NCBI RefSeq assembly: GCF_025950525.1
Contig: NZ_JAPDGS010000001.1
Coordinates: 372,001 to 436,000, forward strand
DNA from: Stagnihabitans lacustris
Lineage (GTDB): Bacteria; Pseudomonadota; Alphaproteobacteria; Rhodobacterales; Rhodobacteraceae
DNA length: 64,000 bases
Direction: 5' to 3'
A model generated the notes under the pieces. It searched no databases, had not been told where the DNA came from, and saw nothing but the letters and a program-made list of their open reading frames with translations. Below, one piece after another: positions 1 through 7,357 of the stretch. The position numbers were made by a program, and so were the translations under genes. The stretch's first letter is position 1; each line of letters starts with the position of its first letter.

Positions 1-90
1 TTAACAGCGCCTTGCGATCCCGCCAAACTTTTTTTTGGCAAGGGTCCATGCTGCCCATTGGGCTGGGGCTTTTGCGGTTGAACGCCGCTG

Positions 91-143
91 TGATCTTGGT
101 GCCCGTGATCTTGGAGTCTTGATCTTGGTGCCCGTGATCTTGG
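91..143. repeat. 24-bp direct repeat pair upstream of the toxin-like cassette
   Basis: Two identical 24-bp copies (91-114 and 120-143, beginning TGATCTTGGTGCCC) are separated by 5 bp. They lie in a gene-free leader before the cassette. No transposase or inverted ends are visible, and the role is unknown. Confidence 0.8.
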
Positions 144-242
144 TGAACCAGGCATTGACGCAAGCCTGACTGCCGTGGTCTTCTTTGCGCCAAGGGTTGC
201 AGGCCAAGGCTTCTGGGCCAAAGGGTGCAAGCCAAAGGTCGC

Positions 243-716
243 ATGGAGGTCGCAGTGCCGCAGGGGTTTGACGCCTTGACGCCCGTGCAACAGGCGTTCC
301 TGACCAAGCATCTGGGGGTGAAGGCCAAATCCACCATGGTGGTCAAGGCCTTGCCGGTCTGGATGGCTGCGCGTGAGGTTGCGGATCAGGACATCGACGC
401 GCTGCAAAAGGCCCTGCGCGGGCACAAGGCACCGATCTTTGCCAAGATCGCGGATGCCGGACTGCATGGGATCACCTCGGGTGAGCTGACGCGGATGCAG
501 GCGGCCTTGATGGACCTGGACCGCGCGGCGCCTGCCGATCGTCCCAAGGCCGCGGCGCGCACAAGGGCCGCCATGACGCAGATGCGCGGCTTTCTGGACG
601 GCAATCCGGGCCTTGCCCTGCTGGAGCGCAACCCGTTCGGCCTGACCATCGGCCTGCGCCAGACGCTTGGCCGCGCGCTGGCCCAGATCGAAACCGCATT
701 GGCAGGTGAGGCATGA
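243..716 (+). CDS. Hypothetical helical protein, first gene of the toxin-like cassette
   Basis: This encodes about 157 residues, mostly predicted helix, with no signal peptide and no family I recognise. The ATG at 243 is preferred because an AAAGG stretch sits four bases before it; an in-frame GTG at 225 is the alternative. Its stop overlaps the start of the next gene (ATGA at 713-716), so translation is probably coupled to the large repeat protein. A segment near residues 35-65 (pattern W-x2-ARE-x7-L-x2-AL) is the kind of short helical region often found beside polymorphic effectors. By position I infer an accessory, adaptor or chaperone role, which is not proven. Confidence 0.75.
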   Translation: MEVAVPQGFDALTPVQQAFLTKHLGVKAKSTMVVKALPVWMAAREVADQDIDALQKALRGHKAPIFAKIADAGLHGITSGELTRMQAALMDLDRAAPADRPKAAARTRAAMTQMRGFLDGNPGLALLERNPFGLTIGLRQTLGRALAQIETALAGEA

Positions 717-3700
717 CCAAGAAGGGCAAGGCCGCGCGGGTGATCTCGGACGAGGTGCGCTGGGGCATCGACCTGGCCGAATACATGTCCCTGTCCCATG
801 ACGACGGCGACTATTGGGGCGACGAAGAGGACGACGAAGAGGCGGGGCCCAGCCCCGAAGAGCTGCGCCGCGACGCGCTTTACGACGAATTGGACGACCT
901 CTCCCCGCCCGAGGGCGCCGAAGAGTCAGAGATCCAGACCCTGACAACCCGGAAAGACGCCGTGGTTCAGGCGCTGGATGTCGAGGACATCGGCCCGGGC
1001 GATATCGCAAACGCCGAAGCGCTGATGCTTGTGGCCGAACAAGAGGTTCAGGCCATCGCCAAGGCGGTCGCGACCCGCAAGGAGGACCGCCGCCTGATTG
1101 CGGCCGATTTCGACCTGGTCAAGGCCGTCGAAGGCGAAATCAAGCCGCACAAGACCCGCATCGACGCCGCCCGGCTGAAGGCCACCGAGGCGCTGAGCGC
1201 GGCCATCACGGGCGCCAGCAACGACCTGGCCCGCAAGGCGGTCGACCTTTTGGCCCAGACGGTCAAGGCCTGCGCGACAGAGCTGTCGGACCTGGGCGGC
1301 AAGGATGGCGTCGACCAGCTGTGCAAGGCCTTTGCCATCGACGAAGACAGCCTGGCGCTGTTGGACGACGCCTTTGGCACCCGGGACGAGGTCATCAAGG
1401 CGGTCAAGGGCTTTGGGTCGGCCGAGGCTTTGGCCAAGGTGACGGCGGCTTACGGGGCGGGGCCTGCGGGCGCCAAGACCATGGCGGCGGTCATGGGGGC
1501 CATGGGCGGGCCTGCCGCGCTGGCCAAGGCCGCCAAGGACATCGGCGGTCCGGAAAAGCTGGCGGCGCTGACGGCCAAGGGCGGGCTGAAACCATCCGAG
1601 GTCAAGGCGCTGTGCGACGACCTGGGGCCGGGGTTCATCGGCGCGCTGATGGGGTCGGGCGACGATCCGGCGGCAGCCATCGCGCTGCGGACCGAGTTCG
1701 GCGGCGACATCGCCGCGCTGACCGACCTGGTCAAAGAGGCCGGTTTCGACACCAAGCCCAAGACCCTGGCCAAGCTTTTGACCGAAGGGTGCAAGGGCAA
1801 GCCCGGCGATTTCAAGGCCTTGTGCAAAGGTTTCGCCACGTCCGAGGACCGCGCGGCGCTGGGCGGGATCGTCGGCAAGGGCGGCTTGGGCGATGCGCCT
1901 GATGCGCTGGCCGATCTGTTCTCTGAGGGTTGCAAGGGCGATCCGGCGACGTTGAAAGCCTTTGCCAAGGGCTTTGACGATGACGGCAAGCGCGAGGGCC
2001 TGGGGCGGCTGATGGCGGCGGGCGGGCTTGGTGGCGGGGCCAAGGTCGACAAGGGGGGCCTGGGCGCGCTGTTCCAATCCGTCGCGGGCGACAAGCCGGA
2101 CCTGCTCTCTGAGGCAGAGTTCGCCAAGACCCGGGCCGAGGCGCTGGCCAAGCTGGCTAAGGGTCTGGACGGCGCCGATTGCACGCGGCTGAAGACGGTG
2201 CTGGAGGACGGCGGTCTGGGCGCCGACCCCAAGGTCTTGGGGCATCTGCTGGGCGCGGGCTGCGACAAGGGCGATCCGGCCAAGGTCAAGGCGCTGCTGT
2301 CCGATATGGCGGGCGATACCACGGGTCTGGCGCGGCTGGGCGATCTGTTGACCGCGGGGGGCCTGGGGGCCAAGGACGACACCGGCACCAAGACCGATAC
2401 CGATCCCAAGGCGCTGGCGGCATTGCTGGACCCCGGCTGCAAGGGCAAGGCCTCGGATCTGCTGGCGCTGGCCAAGGGGCTGGATGCCAATGACCGCAAG
2501 GGCGTCAAGGCGCTGTTGTCCAAGGGCCTGGGCAAGGCGCCCGCGGCCCTGGGTGAGGTTCTGAACACCGGTTGCAAGGGCGATCCGGCGACGTTCAAGT
2601 CTTTCGTTGCGGCCTTTGATGCCGATGACAAGCGCGAGGGTCTGGGCCGCATGCTGGAGGCAGGCGGCATGAAGGGCGGCGACAAGGTCGATGCCAAGAC
2701 CCTGGGCGCGCTGTTCAACCATGTTGCGGGCGACAAGCCCACAGGCGTCAGTGACGCAGACTTCGCCAAGACCCGCGCCGCGTCTTTGGCCAACCTCTCC
2801 AAGGCGCTGGACGCGGGCGACTGCGCCAAGCTGAAGACCACGCTGGAGGATGGCGGGCTGGGCACCGACCCCGATGTCTTTGGCCACCTGATCGGCACCG
2901 GCTGCGGGGCAGGGGATGGGGCCAAGGTCAAGACCCTGGTCAAGGAGCTTGCGGGAGATGCCCCGGGGCTGAAGGGGCTGGATGACCTGCTGAAAAAGGG
3001 CGGCTTCGGCACCAAGGACGATGCCAAGGCCGCGACGGGCACCGATGCGAAATGCCTTGGCCATCTGCTGGCGCCCGGCTGCAATGGCGATCCGAAAGAG
3101 ATGCTGAAACTCGCAAAGGCGCTGAACGCGGGCAACCGCACAGCCCTGAAGGGGGTCATGACCAAGGGTGATCTGGGCAAGCACCCTCAGGTCCTGGGCA
3201 AGATGTATCAGCACGGCTGCCTGACCGATCCCAATGGCACCCATACCAGCGCCAAGAACCCTCAGGTGCTAAAGGACATGATCGGCGAATTTGCCGATGT
3301 GGACGGGCCGCGCATCTTCAAGGACATGCTGACCAAGTCGGGCTTTACCGAAGCCGGCAAGGAGGACCGCTTTGCCAGCGTCCTGCGCCATGGCTTTACC
3401 CCCAAGCACTCGGCCCCCAAGGTGCAGAATGGCAAGACCCTGCGCAAGCTGGCCAATGCCTTCGACGGGAACTTCGGCGATCTGAAGACCACCTTCGAGG
3501 CGATCGAGGGCGCTCCGACCCATATGCTTGAGGCCGACAAGCCGAATGCGCCGAACCGGCCGGGCAAGGGCCTGGGCAACCTGATCCATTCCCCCAAGTT
3601 CGGCGGCAACCCCAATGGCGCCAAAAAGCTGCGGGCCGATCTTTTCGTGCCGCTCAAGACCCGCTCGACCGCTCCGGGCACCGGGACCGAGAGCGGCTGG

Positions 3701-4252
3701 GGCGGGACGCCCAAGATGACCAATGTCAAGGACTTCCTGATGACGGCGGCATCCTTCGAACACAAACCCATCACCCATGCGACCGTGACGGTTGGACCGC
3801 CGAACATGAGCATGAACATGAGCCACGCCGCCGGGCGCCACTCGCGCAAGCATGGCAAATTCGAGCTGAACACCTCGCCGCACATGGGCACGACGCTGTT
3901 TGATTGTGACACCGACGAGACCAAGATCAAGACCATGGTCAGCACGGGCCTGCAGCCGGGCAACGTGGCGCGCGCCAATGGCGGTGCGCCCGACCGGCAT
4001 CCGTCCCAGCGGCCGCCCCTGAAACGCCGGACGCCGCCGCTGGACCAATATGACCTCGACGGCAATTTCCTGCGGCTGAACGGGACGGCGGGCACGGAAA
4101 GCAACCGGATCGGGGTCGGCCACACCGGCGGCGTGTTGAAAGTCGCGCAGTTCTACCCGATGGCCAGTGCCAAGCCCTTGCAATTGGTCAACACGAACGA
4201 CTTCATTGCGCTGAACAATGCCCTGACCAACAACACGAAGGCCTTCCTATGA
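713..4252 (+). CDS. Large repeat protein with C-terminal toxin-like (BECR-type) domain
   Basis: This 1179-residue protein has no signal peptide. The N-terminus (about 20-90) is rich in Asp and Glu. From about residue 200 to 880 it is built of roughly 45-residue helical units with the recurring pattern GGLG-x-DP-x2-LG-x-LL-x2-GCKGDP, and a four-unit block is duplicated at residues 406-619 and 620-834. The last 180 residues are different. They contain RHSRKHGKFEL at about 1042 and a closing segment with VGHTGG at about 1135 and QFYP at about 1147. That spacing of RH-x2-KH, a middle helix and a C-terminal IG...FYP strand resembles BECR-fold ribonuclease toxins of polymorphic systems. I infer an effector with a nuclease tip, to which the following gene may give immunity. 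No RHS, PAAR, VgrG or two-partner secretion domain is visible, so the delivery route is unknown. It could instead be a structural repeat protein. Confidence 0.8.
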   Translation: MTKKGKAARVISDEVRWGIDLAEYMSLSHDDGDYWGDEEDDEEAGPSPEELRRDALYDELDDLSPPEGAEESEIQTLTTRKDAVVQALDVEDIGPGDIANAEALMLVAEQEVQAIAKAVATRKEDRRLIAADFDLVKAVEGEIKPHKTRIDAARLKATEALSAAITGASNDLARKAVDLLAQTVKACATELSDLGGKDGVDQLCKAFAIDEDSLALLDDAFGTRDEVIKAVKGFGSAEALAKVTAAYGAGPAGAKTMAAVMGAMGGPAALAKAAKDIGGPEKLAALTAKGGLKPSEVKALCDDLGPGFIGALMGSGDDPAAAIALRTEFGGDIAALTDLVKEAGFDTKPKTLAKLLTEGCKGKPGDFKALCKGFATSEDRAALGGIVGKGGLGDAPDALADLFSEGCKGDPATLKAFAKGFDDDGKREGLGRLMAAGGLGGGAKVDKGGLGALFQSVAGDKPDLLSEAEFAKTRAEALAKLAKGLDGADCTRLKTVLEDGGLGADPKVLGHLLGAGCDKGDPAKVKALLSDMAGDTTGLARLGDLLTAGGLGAKDDTGTKTDTDPKALAALLDPGCKGKASDLLALAKGLDANDRKGVKALLSKGLGKAPAALGEVLNTGCKGDPATFKSFVAAFDADDKREGLGRMLEAGGMKGGDKVDAKTLGALFNHVAGDKPTGVSDADFAKTRAASLANLSKALDAGDCAKLKTTLEDGGLGTDPDVFGHLIGTGCGAGDGAKVKTLVKELAGDAPGLKGLDDLLKKGGFGTKDDAKAATGTDAKCLGHLLAPGCNGDPKEMLKLAKALNAGNRTALKGVMTKGDLGKHPQVLGKMYQHGCLTDPNGTHTSAKNPQVLKDMIGEFADVDGPRIFKDMLTKSGFTEAGKEDRFASVLRHGFTPKHSAPKVQNGKTLRKLANAFDGNFGDLKTTFEAIEGAPTHMLEADKPNAPNRPGKGLGNLIHSPKFGGNPNGAKKLRADLFVPLKTRSTAPGTGTESGWGGTPKMTNVKDFLMTAASFEHKPITHATVTVGPPNMSMNMSHAAGRHSRKHGKFELNTSPHMGTTLFDCDTDETKIKTMVSTGLQPGNVARANGGAPDRHPSQRPPLKRRTPPLDQYDLDGNFLRLNGTAGTESNRIGVGHTGGVLKVAQFYPMASAKPLQLVNTNDFIALNNALTNNTKAFL
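1928..3214 (+). repeat. Two-copy 642/645-bp coding super-repeat
   Basis: Two in-frame blocks (1928-2569 and 2570-3214), each carrying four of the roughly 45-residue units, align along their length in protein. Both begin with the same DNA string, GGTTGCAAGGGCGATCCGGC. A third partial copy starts at 3215. The pattern points to internal tandem duplication of a four-unit block. Confidence 0.8.
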
Positions 4253-4716
4253 CAAGCGTGACCGTCGAACTTGGCCTGATGCAACCCGACGGCACCCCCT
4301 ATACTGAGGCGCAGATGGCCAAGGGGGGGATCGCGGATTTCGACTCGATGGATGGCTGGGTCCGTCTGCGCCATGGCGAGCAAAGCTTCGATGTGGGCGA
4401 TCTGCTGCTTTATGCGGTGGGCACCCTGTGCGAAACCGTCGTGCCAGAGCTGACCGGCGACGGGGTGGCGGTCTATGTGGCCTTTGGGCATCAGGAAGAG
4501 CTGACCTTTACCCGTAAGGGCGATGTCATCACGATCAGCAGCGCCTGGCGCCCCGGGATCACCCTGCCCGCCGAGCCGCTGTTGCGTGCCCTGGTCGGGG
4601 CGGGGGAACGCTTTGTCGCCATGCTGCCCGCCCTGTGGGAGGGCGCGCTTCCCGAGGATATCGCGGACTATGCGGGCCAGGTCACGGCGGCGGCAGCCTC
4701 GTTGCCGCCCACCTGA
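4249..4716 (+). CDS. Small partner (possible immunity) protein of the repeat toxin-like protein
   Basis: This 155-residue acidic cytosolic-type protein starts inside the stop of the large repeat gene (ATGA, 4249-4252), so the two are translationally coupled. I recognise no family. It has an N-terminal beta-rich part (VTVELGLMQ, DGWVRLRHGE) and a helical C-terminus. A small gene directly after a gene with a toxin-like C-terminus is the usual arrangement of a cognate immunity protein, and that is the inference here. It is the last gene of the cassette; the next gene is convergent. Confidence 0.75.
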   Translation: MTSVTVELGLMQPDGTPYTEAQMAKGGIADFDSMDGWVRLRHGEQSFDVGDLLLYAVGTLCETVVPELTGDGVAVYVAFGHQEELTFTRKGDVITISSAWRPGITLPAEPLLRALVGAGERFVAMLPALWEGALPEDIADYAGQVTAAAASLPPT

Positions 4717-4734
4717 CCGGTTCCGCTGTCCCCC

Positions 4735-5829
4735 CTATCGGATGCCGGCGCGGGCCAGACGCGGAAGGACCTCGTCGCGGAAATAGGGGAATTCCTTGAT
4801 GTAATCGACAAAGGACAGGGTGGTCCCCGCAAAGCCTGTCTCGTGCAGGCGGATCAGCCCCGCGGCCACCTGGTCCGGCGTCCCGATCAGGGGAAAGCCG
4901 CCGTGACCCAGGGCAAAGCCATAGCGGATCTGGGTCAAAAGATCATGCGGGAAGGACAGCGCATGGGCCAGTTGCAAGCGGATCAGGTTGTCGGTCGCCT
5001 CCCAGTCGGCATTGTCATCGACGATGTGGCGCACGTAATCCTGCGCCTCCTTCTCGGTCGGGCGGCATACCACATGGCTAAAGGTCAGGACGCCGACCTT
5101 GCGCTTTTTGGCCGCGGCTTGGGCTTTCAGCGCGGCGATTTCCTCTTTTGACCGCGCCAGGTCGATGGCGGGGGTGAACAGGAAATCGGCATTGTCGGTG
5201 GCAAACTCTCGGCCCTGGGGTGAGCCCGCGGCGTTGATCACCGGAACCGCGCCCCGCACCGGCGCAGGGTCGCCCTTCAACCCCTTGATGCCCTTGAAAT
5301 AAGTCCCATCCCAGTCGAAATGTTTGTCCGAGGCCCAAATCTTGCGGATCAGGTTATACCATTCCTGCGCATAGCCATAGCGCGTTTCGTGGTCGTCGGG
5401 CAGGGTCAGGCCAAGCGCCTGATACTCCGGCTTGTTCCAGCCCGCGACGATGTTCAACCCGGCGCGGCCATGGCCGATCTGGTCGATCGTGGCGATCTGC
5501 TTGGCCACAACGACCGGATGGTTCGCGCTGGCATGGATCGTGGCAAAGATCGTCAGGTTCCGCGTCGAGGCCAAAAGCCCCGCCGCCCAGGTCATCGTCT
5601 CCAGCACGCCGCCATGAAAATCGGTCGGCCCGCCATAGCCGATCCAGCGCGCGATGGGCAACATGAAGTCGATCCCCGCCTCGTCCAGCATATGCGCCAA
5701 GGTCAGGTTGTTGTCCCAGGAATTCACCCAGCGGTCCGCCGCCTGCGTGGGGGTCATCCCCGAGGAACAATTGGTCGAAAACGTGCCCAAGCGAAAGCGG
5801 TCGCCCGACAGCATCGGTGCGTCAGTCAT
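4735..5829 (-). CDS. LLM-class flavin-dependent oxidoreductase (luciferase-like monooxygenase)
   Basis: This 364-residue protein of the bacterial-luciferase-like family probably uses reduced FMN and O2 to oxidise a small organic substrate. Recognisable segments are WIGYGGPTDFHGG, the conserved GRAGLNIVAGWNKPEY region and a C-terminal GTPDQVAAGL. The layout resembles RutA and alkanesulfonate/nitrilotriacetate monooxygenases, but the other rut or ssu genes are absent, so no substrate is assigned. The gene is transcribed away from the MarR-like regulator at 5937 across a 107-bp gap, so local control by that regulator is likely. No flavin reductase lies next to it. Confidence 0.88.
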   Translation of the reverse strand: MTDAPMLSGDRFRLGTFSTNCSSGMTPTQAADRWVNSWDNNLTLAHMLDEAGIDFMLPIARWIGYGGPTDFHGGVLETMTWAAGLLASTRNLTIFATIHASANHPVVVAKQIATIDQIGHGRAGLNIVAGWNKPEYQALGLTLPDDHETRYGYAQEWYNLIRKIWASDKHFDWDGTYFKGIKGLKGDPAPVRGAVPVINAAGSPQGREFATDNADFLFTPAIDLARSKEEIAALKAQAAAKKRKVGVLTFSHVVCRPTEKEAQDYVRHIVDDNADWEATDNLIRLQLAHALSFPHDLLTQIRYGFALGHGGFPLIGTPDQVAAGLIRLHETGFAGTTLSFVDYIKEFPYFRDEVLPRLARAGIR

Positions 5830-5936
5830 GATTGCAGTCCCCGTTGGATTTATTTTATGTTTGAAAGTCTATCGTAAAACCCCATTGCGTCAACTGGTTT
5901 GAACGGGGATGCTGGCCCCAATGCAGGAGACCCGCC

Positions 5937-6491
5937 ATGGCGCAAAAACCGCAATCGCTTCAAGCCGGTGGCAAGGAAATGGCCATGGATTACCTGTGGC
6001 ACCTGGCGCAAAGCGGGCCAGAGGTCGACATGACCGAACTGGAATTCGCGCTGATGCGGGCCTTCGAGGGATTCGGGCGCTGGCAGTCGGAATGTCTGGC
6101 CTCGGTCTGCGATTTGGCGGCGACGGGGCCGGAAAACGCGCTGTTGCACATCATCCGCATGAATGACCGGCCCAAGTCGATCAAGGACCTGGCCCGGCTG
6201 ACCAACCGCGACGACGTGCCCAATATCCAATACTCCCTGCGCAAGCTGCTGGGCGCGGGGCTGATCCTGCGCAAGGGCTCGGGGCGGGGCGGTGTGACCT
6301 ATGAGGTGACGCCCGAAGGCCTGCGGGTGACAGAGGATTACGGCGCCCTGCGACGGCGGCTGTTGCTGACCGCCATCGAGAACCTGCCGGGTTTTGCCGG
6401 GCGTCTGGCAGAGGCCACGCGGACGCTGAACCTGTTGTCCGGCATTTACGAAGAGGTGGCGCGCACGGCCGCCACCCACCGCAGGGCCTAA
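5937..6491 (+). CDS. MarR-type winged-helix regulator
   Basis: This 184-residue DNA-binding protein has a winged-helix region at about residues 60-130, including RPKSIKDLARLTNRDDV, a recognition helix near NIQYSLRKLLGAGL and a wing with RKGSGRGGVTYEVT. The C-terminal helices probably form the dimer. The start is supported by AGGAGACCCGCC before the ATG. It is divergent from the flavin monooxygenase gene, whose expression it probably controls; the ligand is unknown. Confidence 0.82.
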   Translation: MAQKPQSLQAGGKEMAMDYLWHLAQSGPEVDMTELEFALMRAFEGFGRWQSECLASVCDLAATGPENALLHIIRMNDRPKSIKDLARLTNRDDVPNIQYSLRKLLGAGLILRKGSGRGGVTYEVTPEGLRVTEDYGALRRRLLLTAIENLPGFAGRLAEATRTLNLLSGIYEEVARTAATHRRA

Positions 6492-6494
6492 GGT

Positions 6495-6749
6495 CTAGCG
6501 TTTGGACTTGGTCATAAGCCCCCACAGGAACAGCACGATAAAGGCGCCGACGGTCGATCCGATCAGACCGGCCCCCGCGCCCTGATCGTAAAAGCCCACC
6601 GCGCGGCCCAGGTAATTGGCGACCACGGCGCCCACGATGCCCAGCACCGTGGTCAGGATAAAGCCAGAGGGCTCGCGGTCGCCGGGGAACAGCATCTTGG
6701 CCAGAAGGCCCGCGACAAAACCGATGAGGATGGTCCAGAGGATTGACAT
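6495..6749 (-). CDS. GlsB/YeaQ/YmgE family stress membrane protein
   Basis: This is an 84-residue hydrophobic protein with about three membrane segments and glycine-rich helices (GFVAGLLAKMLFPG, TTVLGIVGAVVANYLG), typical of the transglycosylase-associated/GlsB family linked to envelope and acid stress. The ATG at 6749 has AGGAG nine bases upstream. It follows the ferritin-like gene on the same strand after a hairpin, so it may be the attenuated last gene of the Crp-catalase-ferritin operon. Confidence 0.9.
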   Translation of the reverse strand: MSILWTILIGFVAGLLAKMLFPGDREPSGFILTTVLGIVGAVVANYLGRAVGFYDQGAGAGLIGSTVGAFIVLFLWGLMTKSKR

Positions 6750-6772
6750 GGATGGTCTCCTGTAAGGGGGGA

Positions 6773-6800
6773 GTGCGGACCTGATCGCGCAGGTCCGCAC
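6773..6800 (-). terminator. Intercistronic hairpin between ferritin-like and GlsB genes
   Basis: A perfect 11-bp inverted repeat (GTGCGGACCTG and its complement) with a six-base loop lies four bases after the ferritin-like stop codon. No clear T-run follows on the minus strand, so it may act as an attenuator or mRNA stabiliser rather than a full terminator. Confidence 0.55.
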
Positions 6801-6804
6801 AGGG

Positions 6805-7356
6805 TCACGCGGCTTTGGCTGCGGCGTTGACTTCGCTTTCGGCCAGGTCCGACAGGGATTTGTCGGCGGCCGCTTCCTGCGCCAGGATTTGACCCAAAAG
6901 CTTGGCCTGGGTCTTTAGTCCCAGCGCCTTGGCAAAAGCCACCATGGAGCCATAGCGCGTGATTTCATAGTGTTCGACGGCCTGAGCCGAAAAGATGATT
7001 GCCGCATCCCCGGCGGGAGAGCCTGCGAAATCCTCCAGAAGGCCCGCACATTCCTCCAAGATGCCGTCGATGGCCTCGCAGGTCTCGCCCTTGGCGCGCT
7101 TGCCGATGGATTCGAAGACCTGCTCCAGAAGGTCGATCTGCGCCGCGGTTTCCTCCTTGTGCAGCGTCAGGCCGGATTTCAGCGCGGGATTTTGCGCCGC
7201 GCGGATCATCTTGGGCAGCGATTTCAGGATCTTTTTCTCGGCGTAATACATATCGCGCAGCGCATGTTCGAAAAGATCCACAAGGCCCTTTTCGGGGCTG
7301 GGTTTTGCGGGGCGTGCGGGCTTGGCTTCGGCCTCTGGGTCGGATTTGGTCGGCAT
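6805..7356 (-). CDS. Ferritin-like DUF892 (YciE/YciF-type) protein
   Basis: This 183-residue protein is a four-helix ferritin-like bundle of the YciF/DUF892 family, associated with stress responses. It has the family landmarks LVDLFEHALRDMYYAEK near residue 27, HKEE around residue 68 and VEHYEITRYGS near residue 128, which give Glu/His residues able to hold a di-iron centre. A short Lys/Pro-rich N-terminal tail precedes the fold. Its ATG lies one base after the catalase stop (TGACATG), which indicates a tight operon. Confidence 0.9.
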   Translation of the reverse strand: MPTKSDPEAEAKPARPAKPSPEKGLVDLFEHALRDMYYAEKKILKSLPKMIRAAQNPALKSGLTLHKEETAAQIDLLEQVFESIGKRAKGETCEAIDGILEECAGLLEDFAGSPAGDAAIIFSAQAVEHYEITRYGSMVAFAKALGLKTQAKLLGQILAQEAAADKSLSDLAESEVNAAAKAA

Positions 7357-7357
7357 G

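Noticed and set aside
1-207. A 68-codon minus-strand frame at the left edge
   Set aside because: It runs through the 24-bp direct repeats, has no ribosome site and a basic shadow-like composition.
926-3244. A 772-codon open frame opposite the repeat protein
   Set aside because: The frame is kept open by the GC-rich repeats of the real gene; its composition and lack of a start signal mark it as a shadow.
5829-5937. A rut pyrimidine-degradation operon
   Set aside because: Only one RutA-like flavoprotein is present; the other rut genes are absent.
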